This document shows, piece after piece, positions 45,038-53,354 of a stretch of 56,950 bases of DNA. The translations under genes and the position numbers were made by a program. The DNA comes from Dyella acidiphila (GTDB lineage Bacteria > Pseudomonadota > Gammaproteobacteria > Xanthomonadales > Rhodanobacteraceae): the NCBI RefSeq assembly GCF_014863405.1, contig NZ_JACZZA010000018.1:1-56950 (forward strand). Direction: 5' to 3'. Each line of letters starts with the position of its first letter. The stretch's first letter is position 1. The notes beneath the pieces were generated by a model. It worked only from the letters and a program-made list of their open reading frames with translations, was not told the origin of the DNA and made no database searches.

Positions 45038-45392
45038 GGCGGCCTCGAAGCTAAAAATTTGTCTTATGGATGTCCTATTCGGGACAGAAGTGAACCACCC
45101 TGGGCTATTTCATTTCCCTATACGTCTCGATGCCTGCAATGGACACCATACCGAGCAGCCCTGGTTCTGGCAGAGCCACTGAGCCCAAGATAGTCGAAGC
45201 TCAAAGTAGCTTCCAGGGCACGTACCCCACTGATCAAATAGCTCAAGCACCGCTCCGCTTCGAACGCCCTCTCATTGAGAGCTAATTCCCGAATATCGCG
45301 TTAAGGGATAGAACGGGTAAAAAAACACAGGTCATCACCGCATCTTCTCATGAGCTTGGCACCTGTTTTTCGGATCGAAAGCAGGCATTCGA
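45038..45392. other. Intergenic region without recognised gene
   Basis: 355 bases with no supported ORF. An imperfect inverted pair (AAAAACACAGGT near 45329 and ACCTGTTTTTC near 45361) lies just after the stop of the gene at 45393 and could form a weak hairpin. Confidence 0.4.
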
Positions 45393-45692
45393 TCACCCTA
45401 GGTTGCCCGCGATTACCGCCATCAAAAGCAGAACGCCAATACAACCAAAAAAAACCGCTATAGCAATAAAACATTTTCGGCGGTACGCCAATCCGTCGGA
45501 AGTCAGCGACTGAGGATCAAAAAGGATGTTTGCCGGGTTCCATAGGGTGCCTCGCCCCCAAAGCCGGATTCCAGCCTTCGTCCGTCGCACGGCCTTCACC
45601 GCAAAAAAAACGGCGAAAAACCAAGCGACGACCCCCACACCCCACGCAGAAACAAATCCCAAGATGGCAACAACAGCAAGGATTTTAGTCAT
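45393..45692 (-). CDS. Small two-helix membrane protein, unknown
   Basis: A 99-residue protein with helices at about 4-35 (AVVAILGFVSAWGVGVVAWF) and 74-96 (CFIAIAVFFGCIGVLLLMAV), joined by a basic loop. Codon use looks less GC-biased than the core genes in the first 35 kb. It is a single gene with a weak ribosome binding site. No family is recognised. Confidence 0.5.
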   Translation of the reverse strand: MTKILAVVAILGFVSAWGVGVVAWFFAVFFAVKAVRRTKAGIRLWGRGTLWNPANILFDPQSLTSDGLAYRRKCFIAIAVFFGCIGVLLLMAVIAGNLG

Positions 45693-45741
45693 ATACGTAA
45701 TTGTGCCTGTCTTGGGTCGAAAGCTGACATCAGTCAACCCA

Positions 45742-46014
45742 TCACATGTTTGACGGTTCTGCGCTACTCGGCTCGGCCTGCTTCGCAGGCAGCGGGGACA
45801 CCAGGAGCGCGGAGATGTGCGCGGCTCCCAACAGTACAACGAGGCCAATGGCCGTGCTGGCAACCCCATGGTTCACAAAGGCGATAGCAGTGGCACTAAC
45901 TGAGTAACTGCCATTGTGGACGTTGTATGCCGTAACGAAATCTCTGAGGCCATAGAAGATCTCTGATACGGCGAGATAGCGCAACACAAGCGTGAACCAC
46001 ATCCGCGGTGACAT
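45742..46014 (-). CDS. Small membrane protein, unknown
   Basis: A 90-residue protein (MSPRMWFTLVLRYLAVSEIF at the N-terminus) with two or three hydrophobic stretches and a polar Ser/Pro/Glu tail. ATG 46014 is chosen because AAGGAG lies nine bases upstream; the frame opens at 46047. Function is unknown. Confidence 0.55.
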   Translation of the reverse strand: MSPRMWFTLVLRYLAVSEIFYGLRDFVTAYNVHNGSYSVSATAIAFVNHGVASTAIGLVVLLGAAHISALLVSPLPAKQAEPSSAEPSNM

Positions 46015-46065
46015 CGATTGGCACTCCTTAATGAAGATATCTAACAACTTAGCTAACCGAAAAAA

Positions 46066-46105
46066 GCTGGAGGTAGTTAGAAGGGAGCAACCACTTCTGG
46101 CCTGC
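46066..46105. repeat. Accessory-region palindrome R3 (diverged)
   Basis: GCTGGAGGTAGTTAGAAGGG, then a diverged right arm CCACTTCTGGCCTGC. It lies about 30 bases after the stop of the MazG-like gene. Confidence 0.6.
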
Positions 46106-46137
46106 TTTTCGCCTTGAATTCGTCACCATGAAGACTT

Positions 46138-46467
46138 TTATTGATCGCCGAGCACGCCGGATACATATTCGGCCAGTTCCCTGGTGTTTTTGTCGAACTC
46201 CGCCACCAAATCAATGCCGCACTTATTTGCAATAACAATAATCGACCACAAACAGTCCGACAATTCATGACCAAGTTTAGCCTTGCAGTCATCAATATCG
46301 CGGACACCGGCGTTTGCCTGGATCAGTTTGGCCAGATCGCCCACATCTCCTACAAAACCGAGCGTAAGCTCTTCTGTGCTCCAGATGCGTCCATACTTTT
46401 TGATCTCCAGTTGTTCGTAGAGCTGATTTAGTTGCAGTGCTGATTGCTCAAGATTGCTGAATTTCAT
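46138..46467 (-). CDS. MazG-like nucleotide pyrophosphohydrolase
   Basis: A 109-residue all-helical protein. EELTLGFVGDVGDLAKLI corresponds to the first metal-binding helix of MazG-like enzymes, and HELSDCLWSIIVIANKCGID to the second (E-x-x-D pattern). These enzymes hydrolyse non-canonical or stress NTPs to NMP and pyrophosphate. Some acidic metal ligands of the consensus appear replaced (GDVGD for E-x-G-E), so activity should be tested. It is a single gene. Confidence 0.78.
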   Translation of the reverse strand: MKFSNLEQSALQLNQLYEQLEIKKYGRIWSTEELTLGFVGDVGDLAKLIQANAGVRDIDDCKAKLGHELSDCLWSIIVIANKCGIDLVAEFDKNTRELAEYVSGVLGDQ

Positions 46468-46575
46468 GTTGAATGCACCTAGCGATGGCTATGACTTACC
46501 TGTTCACCCATCGCCCCCATGGGCGTTGACGACAACTTGCAAGGGCCGCCATCGAAAGTCGATGCGCCCACACCA

Positions 46576-46884
46576 CTACCTACGCCAGAAAAATAGCGCA
46601 GACAGCGCCGACTGACGCCAAACATAGAGACGATCCAGAAAGCGTGCCGGCACAAATAAGAAACAAAGCCCGGCGACCACGAATCCCCCAGCAAAAAGCG
46701 CAGCGGATAGCTTCGGTCCAAATGCCGTTGTACGGACACCGTTATAAACAATAGATGCGTTCGGATCCAAAACCAGTGGAATACAAGAGAGCAGCAACAT
46801 GCCACCGACAAGTGCCCAGACAAAACCCATGAGACGAAAAAGGCGACGATGTCGGCGCATTTGTTTAAGTTGGCGGATATCCAT
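46576..46884 (-). CDS. Small two-helix membrane protein, unknown
   Basis: A 102-residue protein. A basic N-terminus (MDIRQLKQMRRHRRLFRLMG) is followed by helices FVWALVGGMLLLSCIPLVL and SAALFAGGFVVAGLCFLFVP and a C-terminal aromatic tail (LYVWRQSALSALFFWRR). The start could also be 46935, but neither start has a strong ribosome binding site. Function is unknown. Confidence 0.5.
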   Translation of the reverse strand: MDIRQLKQMRRHRRLFRLMGFVWALVGGMLLLSCIPLVLDPNASIVYNGVRTTAFGPKLSAALFAGGFVVAGLCFLFVPARFLDRLYVWRQSALSALFFWRR

Positions 46885-47036
46885 ATACCTGGCTACCAGA
46901 TGGTCGGATGTGCATCCCGGTGATAATTCCTGCACTCAGCTGTTGAACGCAGCCCCTTAAGTATTGCCTTGCCAAAACTTCAACCTGGCCCGTTCCCAGC
47001 TTTTGGAGAAAGCCAGTCGAGGGATGTTTTTGACCA

Positions 47037-47444
47037 CTATTTGTAGGCGCCCGCTAAACCGACTTTATAGCCCGCCTTCTTTAAGAAGGCCGTCGCCCTG
47101 CCGTTGACGACGAGTAAAGCGATCAAATTGATCACAGGAATTAGCAATAAAACAAACGTGGCTAGCTTTGCCAAATCCGACCATCCGAGTTCGCTCGCAA
47201 TCTTGAAGATTCCGTAAAGTCCCAACGCAATGGTCCCCAAGCGAACTATCCAAGTGGCCAGAATGATGTAGCCACCCACGTTATGGGAGACATTGAGACT
47301 GGGCAGAACCACGACCGGAACGATAGCGACGAGATTGATGAGAAAGGCATAAATGATTGCCTTTTGCCCCTTGGATATTTCCCGCGCGGTCAAATCGCTC
47401 TTCTGGTTCTTATTGAACTTGAGATCGGAAAAATTCGGTTCCAT
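47037..47444 (-). CDS. Four-helix membrane protein, unknown
   Basis: A 135-residue protein (MEPNFSDLKFNKNQKSDLTA at the N-terminus) with four hydrophobic segments (IIYAFLINLVAIVPVVVL, YIILATWIVRLGTIALGLYG and so on). ATG 47444 has GGGGGAG just upstream, so it is preferred over the in-frame codon at 47459. Lower GC than the core genes. No family is recognised. Confidence 0.58.
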   Translation of the reverse strand: MEPNFSDLKFNKNQKSDLTAREISKGQKAIIYAFLINLVAIVPVVVLPSLNVSHNVGGYIILATWIVRLGTIALGLYGIFKIASELGWSDLAKLATFVLLLIPVINLIALLVVNGRATAFLKKAGYKVGLAGAYK

Positions 47445-47616
47445 GACTCCCCCAGTCATTTATGACGATTACCGCCGCCTCCAAGCTCGGAAGCGGATAC
47501 GGATTTAGCTAAAAGCCCCTGATCCATAGCAAGACAAAATTTACCTCGCTGATACCGAGGAAAGATCACCGCCTATGCCCCCATAGCATCATACGTTGGA
47601 AAAGCGAATCCGAAAA

Positions 47617-47660
47617 CGGGCCCGCGGCGGTTACATGCGATCAACTACCTACGGGCCGCC
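47617..47660. repeat. Accessory-region palindrome R4 (diverged)
   Basis: CGGGCCCGCGGCGGTTACAT then GCGATCAACTACCTACGGG. The core GTTA...GCGAT...AACT is kept but the arms have drifted. The surrounding 47460-47814 shows no supported gene. Confidence 0.6.
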
Positions 47661-47814
47661 TTACTCCTACAAGTTATCCGCCACTTTGTGACTTTTCGAA
47701 CTTGCGGGCAAGAGCGAACGCTCGATGCCGAAGGCGCTGAGGGAACTGGCTCGTTGCAGCCACGTCGTCCAGAAGATTCATTATCCCGGCATCCATTGGC
47801 ACACCCAGCTCAAG

Positions 47815-47961
47815 TCATTTGACGGCTAATTCAGGCCAATAGGGAGTGGGCCACCGCAATCCTGCTTCAATTGCGTCGCGCATGAGATCAGGCGATGCGA
47901 TGTCTTCGAATGGCGATTCCAGTAGCACTATGAGCTCTCGACTATCCACTTGCCTTTCCAT
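47815..47961 (-). CDS. 48-residue protein of unknown function
   Basis: A short frame with ATG 47961, an AAGG ribosome binding site about seven bases upstream, and TGA at 47815. The product begins MERQVDSRELIVLLESPFED and ends RWPTPYWPELAVK. The acidic helix followed by a Trp/Pro-rich end is protein-like. It may be an intact small gene or the N-terminal remnant of a larger one. It lies 43 bases after the gene at 48005 on the same strand. Confidence 0.4.
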   Translation of the reverse strand: MERQVDSRELIVLLESPFEDIASPDLMRDAIEAGLRWPTPYWPELAVK

Positions 47962-48004
47962 GACCACCTTGGGGCGAAGTGGACACAACGCCCATTATTG
48001 AATA

Positions 48005-48532
48005 CTAGATTGTTTTGCGGACGACCCTAAGTACGTTAGGTTCTTGAGCGTCCATAAACATGAAGCATCGCCCGAAAAGCGCCTTCATGCCAAAGGCATC
48101 AAACTTGTTTGGACCGAGAGGGGTTATCAGCACCTCACTGGTGGTCAACGCCTCCAGATGATGCTCCTCGATAGCTTTCCAGTTTTTGGTAGCAAGACTG
48201 TCAAGAACGAGATTGACGGCAGGATGGTTGTATTGGACTAAGACGTTTCCATCCTTCATCGACAGCGGGTTCATGTCGGGATGGAAATGATAGATCTTGG
48301 CCAGTACGTCCTTGGCGTGGGACGTCGCCTGTTCGTCAGAAAGCCCATCTGGCAAGAGCACGCAAGTTCCATGCTCAAATACAACCAAATCACGCTGTTG
48401 ATTCGTATAGAACCGGAGGCGCTCGACGATCTCATCCACTGGCTGGCGAATGTCCGGCCTCCACTTGGGAACCGGCGGCATCTTCCTGGGTGGTTCTTGT
48501 GGTGGCTCTTTTTTCTTGAAAATTCCAAACAT
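48005..48532 (-). CDS. Soluble protein of unknown function
   Basis: A 175-residue protein (MFGIFKKKEPPQEPPRKMPP at the N-terminus), with a Pro/Lys leader then a compact alpha/beta domain (RDLVVFEHGTCVLLPDGLSD, DGNVLVQYNHPAVNLVLD, FDAFGMKALFGRCFMFMDAQ). The MFGIFKKK start resembles small immunity-type proteins of polymorphic toxin islands, but no toxin is present. GGGGAG precedes the ATG. Family unknown. Confidence 0.6.
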   Translation of the reverse strand: MFGIFKKKEPPQEPPRKMPPVPKWRPDIRQPVDEIVERLRFYTNQQRDLVVFEHGTCVLLPDGLSDEQATSHAKDVLAKIYHFHPDMNPLSMKDGNVLVQYNHPAVNLVLDSLATKNWKAIEEHHLEALTTSEVLITPLGPNKFDAFGMKALFGRCFMFMDAQEPNVLRVVRKTI

Positions 48533-48623
48533 TACTCCCCCTGATGATCCATAAATGTGGTTCTAGTTGGCGCAAAAAAATCCATCATGAGTCGAAAGCA
48601 AGCAATCCGTCCACCTGCCATCA

Positions 48624-50441
48624 TCAAGTCTGATGTGCGCTCGTTACGGGAGTGAAACCATCCGCGCTCCACGTCTCGCTTCCCACGCCATGATGAATAA
48701 CAAAAAGACCATCTGGATCGTAGCGCCGTTTGACGGCAGCGAGTCGAGCATAGTTCGAGCCCCAAAATCGGGCTTGCCAATCGCGCAGGAAATAGTCGCT
48801 TTCCGATAGATAACTTCCGGCATCGGGCACGAGTCGATACAGAATGTCCATCGCTCGATCGAGATCGCGGATGTCGCGACGTACCAATTCGTCATCGATC
48901 CGCGCGCCCGGCATCCCGGGAAAGGCGGGCTTGCCGTCACTCCCCAGAATCGCAAGTGCGAAGGCGTCCAGCACCTGAGGATTCATCGCCGTATCGCGCG
49001 TTTGGGCAAGCGCGTCTGGCGAGCCACCGGCAAGCCCCTTGCCAAAATACAGCTCGATACTGCGTGAGCGCGATGCATGGAACAGCGCCTCGGTGAGGCT
49101 GCCGCGAAGGTCGGGCTGCAGTAACTTTGCCGGGAGCCATGCGGAGCGATAGCCATGGATAAACCGGCCTACTTCGCTTTGCTCCCCATCCCAGAACATG
49201 TGCCAGGCGGGTGCGCCGGGGCGATCATCGAACCGCATATGGCCAGGGAAGTGCTGCTTGAAATAAGCACCATCCCACAAATGCTGCGCGGGAACAGTCA
49301 GCACGCCGACCGGGCTGTCAAAGCTGTATGCCTTATGCGCCCGCACCCAATCCAGAAATGGTGCCCAGATGCGCTCGACGGCTGCCGCGTCCAGCGCCTG
49401 GAACATCATGGTGAAGCTGAGTACGTTGTCCGGGCGCAGCGTGACATGCTCGCCCCAATGGGGATTGAACAGCTCGGCCTGATAGAACGCGAAAAAGCGT
49501 GCAATCAGTTCGCGATAGGCGTCGTCGCTCGACGCATGTATGTCGCCGCCAACGCCACCGAAAAAGTTGGGCAAGTCGTAAGTTCGCAGGGTCACGCGCG
49601 TGACGATGCCCAGGCTACCTCCGCCCCCACCCTTCAACCCCCAGAACAGATCCGGGTGATTGCACGCATTAACGGTGCGGATCTGCCCATCGGCAGTCAC
49701 CACTTCCGCCTCCAACAAATTGGCCGAAGCAGTACCGAAGGTCTTGGAGTAGTGACCGAAGCCGCCACTTTGCACCAGCCCGGCCACGCCCACCGTCGGG
49801 CAGCCGCCACCCTGGACATACCGGCCGCCTAGCGTGGTGACCGCATGGTAGGCGTCCATCCACAGGCAACCGGCTCCCAGCGTGACAGCCGGCTGTGGCT
49901 CCACGTTTCTTTCGCATCCCTGCCCCACGAACGCCGAATGGTGCTGGATCTCTCGCATATGGCGCGTCCATACCAAAAGCGAATCAGGCGCGTCAGACGT
50001 GCCCTGATAGCTATGGCCCCCACCTTTCACAACCAGGCGCAGGTGATGTTTGCGCGCGAAGTCTACGGCGGCCGCCACGTCTGCGGCGGACTCGGCTACC
50101 ACGGCATAGCGGCTGGGCTGGGACGTCCATGCACCGAACCAGCCGCTGGTTTGTGTGAGGCCAGGCTCATCGCTTATGTAATAGAGATTCTGACTGCCAA
50201 TGTATTTGAGCGCTTCCGCTTCCGCCGCGCCGCCTTGAGTAAAGGGCGATGCGGGAACGATCAACCGTCCGCCGACTTGCGCCTTGAGCGTCTCCCACTG
50301 CGCAGGTGACGGCCAACCCGCATCACCGGGACGAACACGGGAAGACGGGAGTATTGCGCCTTGTGCCCGCATGCTCCACGAAACCGCCAAGGGCAGAAAA
50401 GGCGCCGACAAGGCGGTCTTGAGCAAATCGCGACGACGCAT
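48624..50441 (-). CDS. Tat-exported FAD-linked oxidase (BBE family)
   Basis: A 605-residue flavoprotein. The start at 50441 gives a twin-arginine signal (MRRRDLLKTALSAPFLPLAV) with GGAGGA upstream. The FAD-binding domain spans about 110-310. GGGHSYQG carries the histidine, and GGGCPTVGVAG the cysteine, that bind FAD bicovalently in GOOX/BBE-like oxidases. The C-terminal BBE motif NYARLAAVKRRYDPDGLF is present. Such enzymes oxidise sugars, alcohols or alkaloids and make hydrogen peroxide. The substrate is unknown. It is a single gene. Confidence 0.9.
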   Translation of the reverse strand: MRRRDLLKTALSAPFLPLAVSWSMRAQGAILPSSRVRPGDAGWPSPAQWETLKAQVGGRLIVPASPFTQGGAAEAEALKYIGSQNLYYISDEPGLTQTSGWFGAWTSQPSRYAVVAESAADVAAAVDFARKHHLRLVVKGGGHSYQGTSDAPDSLLVWTRHMREIQHHSAFVGQGCERNVEPQPAVTLGAGCLWMDAYHAVTTLGGRYVQGGGCPTVGVAGLVQSGGFGHYSKTFGTASANLLEAEVVTADGQIRTVNACNHPDLFWGLKGGGGGSLGIVTRVTLRTYDLPNFFGGVGGDIHASSDDAYRELIARFFAFYQAELFNPHWGEHVTLRPDNVLSFTMMFQALDAAAVERIWAPFLDWVRAHKAYSFDSPVGVLTVPAQHLWDGAYFKQHFPGHMRFDDRPGAPAWHMFWDGEQSEVGRFIHGYRSAWLPAKLLQPDLRGSLTEALFHASRSRSIELYFGKGLAGGSPDALAQTRDTAMNPQVLDAFALAILGSDGKPAFPGMPGARIDDELVRRDIRDLDRAMDILYRLVPDAGSYLSESDYFLRDWQARFWGSNYARLAAVKRRYDPDGLFVIHHGVGSETWSADGFTPVTSAHQT

Positions 50442-50615
50442 GCCTTCCTCCATGAAATGGACAAACCCGCATCCTGAGGCAACCCTGCTCCATCTGCCAT
50501 GGCATAAGTGACCAATGGATGGGAAACGGGGATGAGTTGCGGGTAATTCGGGTACGGGTGTGGGGATTCGGAAGCCGGCAGTCTGCTTTGGATTGCAATC
50601 TCAACGGGCCGGAAA

Positions 50616-50657
50616 GCGGGCCAGGGATAGTTAAAGGCGATTGGCTACCTCCGCCCG
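50616..50657. repeat. Accessory-region palindrome R5
   Basis: GCGGGCCAGGGATAGTTAAA then GGCGATTGGCTACCTCCGCC. It lies about 40 bases after the stop of the GFA gene at 50697. An extra partial left arm (AACGGGCCGG) precedes it at about 50603. Confidence 0.7.
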
Positions 50658-50696
50658 ATTCCCCCCTTGATCTGACGTCGCCCGGCGTTGGGGGCT

Positions 50697-51071
50697 TCAA
50701 GGCGCATCGGCGAGCGGCAGCGCCTTGCCGTCAACGATCGTGATGTCGAGCGCGAGCGCGTCGAGGCCTTCCACACAGCCGAGGTTGACTCGGTAACGGT
50801 CCTTGCCATCTTCGCCGGTAACGGCACCGTACGTAGCGATGCCGCAGGTCTTGCAGAAATAGTGGCGCATGACTTTGTCGTTCCAGAGGTATGCGGCCAG
50901 ATCGGACTCACCGGCGTGCAGCGTGAAGTTGTCACCCGGAATGTAGTCTGACGACAGCACCGCACCCTTGCGGATACACAGCGAGCAGTTACAGCGTTTG
51001 CCGGTCGTGATCTCGGGGCTGCGGAACGAAAAGCGCACGCGTTTGCAATGGCAGCTAGCGTGGTACTCCAT
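50697..51071 (-). CDS. GFA-family zinc protein
   Basis: A 124-residue protein with the cysteine pattern of the glutathione-dependent formaldehyde-activating (GFA) family: SCHCKRVRF, CNCSLCIRKG and YFCKTCGI, which bind structural and catalytic zinc. The named GFA enzyme adds formaldehyde to glutathione, but most family members are uncharacterised. GFA genes are frequent passengers of gene cassettes. It is a single gene followed by palindrome R5. Confidence 0.88.
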   Translation of the reverse strand: MEYHASCHCKRVRFSFRSPEITTGKRCNCSLCIRKGAVLSSDYIPGDNFTLHAGESDLAAYLWNDKVMRHYFCKTCGIATYGAVTGEDGKDRYRVNLGCVEGLDALALDITIVDGKALPLADAP

Positions 51072-51533
51072 GGTCTGGCCTCCTAGGGCAAAGGCATCTG
51101 CTTAAGCACCAGCGCGGCGGAAATCTGATGTAAACCGAGCAAGCGACGAACCGGATCCTATCAATCGCTGAAGGTACCGCGCGCTAAAGCGTGGCTTCTA
51201 AACCGTTCGCTTTGGGTCAAAACCAGGCTCCCTTGTTAGACCAAAAACGGACAAGGAGCAGTTAAAAGCGATGAGAGTAGGAAACCCATTAACTGCCTTC
51301 AGACTCTTTTTCGAGGACGCTCCGGCGCTGAAAGCTGAAATCGGACAGGCAATGGAGTTCAGCCTATCCAACGGTCATAGCTACCCACAAAGCGGCCCGC
51401 CGGGGGCGCCCCAAGGCAATGAACTGCATGCGATACCCCTTGCTAGCGGCATGAGCCAAGGGACGACTGTTTTCACCTTTTTAGGCAAAAATTAAAGAGG
51501 CGAGATGGGGGTCCGTTAGGGAGCGCGGCAAAA
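51072..51533. other. Intergenic region around R6
   Basis: About 460 bases. Apart from palindrome R6 (51248-51301) and a doubtful 74-codon frame at 51271-51495 that starts inside R6, nothing is recognised. Confidence 0.4.
51248..51301. repeat. Accessory-region palindrome R6 (longer loop)
   Basis: CGGACAAGGAGCAGTTAAAA, GCGATGAG, an inserted stretch, then ATTAACTGCCTTCA. GCAGTTAA and TTAACTGC still pair perfectly. Confidence 0.7.
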
Positions 51534-51583
51534 TAAGAGGTGCAATATCACCTCTTAATAAGAGGTCTCTTGACACCTCTTAT
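51534..51583. promoter_or_regulatory. Double operator of the hipBA module
   Basis: Two palindromes with identical half-sites and spacing: AAGAGGT-N8-ACCTCTT, extended to TAAGAGGTG...CACCTCTTA (51534-51557) and ATAAGAGGT...ACCTCTTAT (51558-51583). Centres are 25 bases apart. The second covers a consensus -35, TTGACA (51570-51575). HipB dimers bound here would shut the promoter cooperatively. Confidence 0.85.
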
Positions 51584-51598
51584 ATTTTTTACTATCGT
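51570..51598 (+). promoter_or_regulatory. hipBA promoter, probably leaderless
   Basis: TTGACA (51570-51575), 17-base spacer, TATCGT (51593-51598). The expected start of transcription is about 51604-51606, and the hipB ATG is at 51605, with no ribosome binding site between. This implies a leaderless mRNA. Confidence 0.6.
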
Positions 51599-51604
51599 AA
51601 CTAG

Positions 51605-51964
51605 ATGGAAAGTCTAGATAAATTGATTTCCCGGCAATGCCCCAAGGCCCCGTCTGCCGAAGAGTTTCCCCGCGAAGTCGGGGAACGAATCAGGAGGCAA
51701 CGGATGGCCTTCGATTGGCGACAATCCGACTTGGCGGAGCGGTCCGGTATATCGGAGAGCACGATCAAAGCCGTGGAAAAGGGCTCCCCCGTTTCATCCG
51801 AGAAACTTCTGCGATTACTGCTCGCGCTGGGGCACGGTTCCGATGTCTTGAAGATGCTCGACTCCCCTCATTACCCGGATCTACAGTCGCAGGGCCGCTT
51901 CTTTGATCTGAAACCCGCTTCGTCGCCGGTCTTGGCGACGAAGCGGGTGCGGCCCAAAGCCTAG
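51605..51964 (+). CDS. hipB: HipB-family antitoxin (XRE repressor)
   Basis: A 119-residue protein with an XRE helix-turn-helix at about 25-80 (VGERIRRQRMAFDWRQSDLA, then ERSGISESTIKAVEKG). The C-terminal tail (FFDLKPASSPVLATKRVRPK) probably reaches into HipA. It neutralises HipA and represses the operon through the double operator upstream. The stop is 8 bases before the hipA GTG. Leaderless translation is suggested by the lack of a Shine-Dalgarno sequence. Confidence 0.88.
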   Translation: MESLDKLISRQCPKAPSAEEFPREVGERIRRQRMAFDWRQSDLAERSGISESTIKAVEKGSPVSSEKLLRLLLALGHGSDVLKMLDSPHYPDLQSQGRFFDLKPASSPVLATKRVRPKA

Positions 51965-51972
51965 GAGGCATC

Positions 51973-53259
51973 GTGCCGATCGACCGCGCTTGGCTCGATA
52001 AACCGCTGCACGAACTCGACGTGTGGACCGAGCATCTTGGGGCGCCCGTGAAAATCGGGCGACTGAGCTACGAAGTTGATGCAAAAGAAAGCCTCTTCGC
52101 GTGGAGCGCAGAGGCGAAACGGCTAAACCTCAATCTCTCCCCAATACGACTTTCGATGAGGGGCGTTTGGTCTAGCCGCGATGAGCAGCAGTTGCCCGCC
52201 GACTACCGCGGGCTCCCTGGCATGCTCAACGACTCCCTTCCGGACGGCTGGGGTCTATATCTGATGGATAAGGCTCTCGCCCGGCAGAACATCCCAGCCA
52301 ACCGCATCTCGCCCGCCACCCGCTTAGCGTTTTTGGGTGATCGCGCATGGGGTTCGCTGTCGTTTAGCCCTGCGCTTGGCGACGACATTCAAGACGCGAT
52401 CCCGATGGGCGAGCTCGGTCTCGACATGGAAGCCACCATTGAAGGGCATCTCGATGAGGTATCGGCCGTGCTGCTTCAAGCGGGCAGCTCGCCCCAAGGT
52501 GCACGTCCGAAGGTGATGGTGGACTGTGATGAGAGCTTTCGTTGGGCGCGCGTCTCCGGAGGACCGTTAGCACCAGGCTCTCGGTCGTGGCTCATCAAAT
52601 GGGCCGCTCGCGACGAACCCGAGGACGCTCCCATCGTCGAGCAGGTTTACATGGAGTCGGCTCGTGAAGCCGGCCTCACCGTGATGCCCAGTCAGTTGAA
52701 GGCCATCAATAAGGCGACTGTCTTCGTTACGGAACGTTTTGATCGCACCCCCAACGGACGCGTTTTTTGTCACTCCCTGGCCGGCCTACTCCACCTGTCC
52801 CACCGCGACCTGAACGTGCGACTGGACTACGGCCACATTGCAGAAGTAATGATCGAACTAAACGTGCCCGCGGCCGAGTTGCGCGAGGGTTATATGCGAG
52901 CGGCGTTTAATGCCGCCATGAGTGTTCGCGATGACCACACAAAGAATGTCGCGTTCTGCCTCGACGCCAAAGGGACTTGGCATCTGTCTCCGGCCTACGA
53001 CCTCACCTACATGGATGGTCCCGGCGGCTACCACACGCTTACATTTGCCGAGCACAAGGGGAGAGATCCCAAGCGCGAGGACTTACTCCGGCTGGCGACG
53101 TTTTATAAGGTCAATAAAAACGACGCTCGCGACATTCTTGATCAGATGCTCGACATCGCAAGTCGCGTTAATGAGAAGTGCTGCGCCGCGGGCGTGAGTA
53201 TTGATACCCGCAAACCGAGAGAGCAACGACTTAACGCAATCGCAAATGGGTTGAAATGA
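51973..53259 (+). CDS. hipA: HipA-family serine/threonine kinase toxin
   Basis: A 428-residue kinase. The N-terminal couple_HipA domain (about 15-115) contains LPGMLNDSLPDGWG. The kinase domain has the P-loop-like GSSPQGARPKVMVD at about 171-184, the catalytic VRDDHTKN (residues 318-325) and the metal-binding PAYDL (D343). HipA kinases inactivate glutamyl-tRNA synthetase or other targets and stop growth. The GTG start at 51973 has AGGAGG at 51963-51968. All catalytic motifs look intact, so the toxin should be active and held by HipB. Confidence 0.92.
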   Translation: MPIDRAWLDKPLHELDVWTEHLGAPVKIGRLSYEVDAKESLFAWSAEAKRLNLNLSPIRLSMRGVWSSRDEQQLPADYRGLPGMLNDSLPDGWGLYLMDKALARQNIPANRISPATRLAFLGDRAWGSLSFSPALGDDIQDAIPMGELGLDMEATIEGHLDEVSAVLLQAGSSPQGARPKVMVDCDESFRWARVSGGPLAPGSRSWLIKWAARDEPEDAPIVEQVYMESAREAGLTVMPSQLKAINKATVFVTERFDRTPNGRVFCHSLAGLLHLSHRDLNVRLDYGHIAEVMIELNVPAAELREGYMRAAFNAAMSVRDDHTKNVAFCLDAKGTWHLSPAYDLTYMDGPGGYHTLTFAEHKGRDPKREDLLRLATFYKVNKNDARDILDQMLDIASRVNEKCCAAGVSIDTRKPREQRLNAIANGLK

Positions 53260-53298
53260 CGCCGTACGTTTCGCCTAACATGCTCCGACATCCATAAG

Positions 53299-53320
53299 CC
53301 GGGACTGTCCCGGTTTTTTT
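53299..53320 (+). terminator. Terminator of the hipBA operon
   Basis: CCGGGA (53299-53304), loop CTG, TCCCGG (53308-53313), then seven T. Confidence 0.85.
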
Positions 53321-53354
53321 GTGCTCGGCGCCCGCTCGCCAAGTTCGGAAAAAA

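Noticed and set aside
51271-51495. 74-codon plus-strand frame
   Set aside because: It starts inside palindrome R6, has no ribosome binding site and resembles no protein family.
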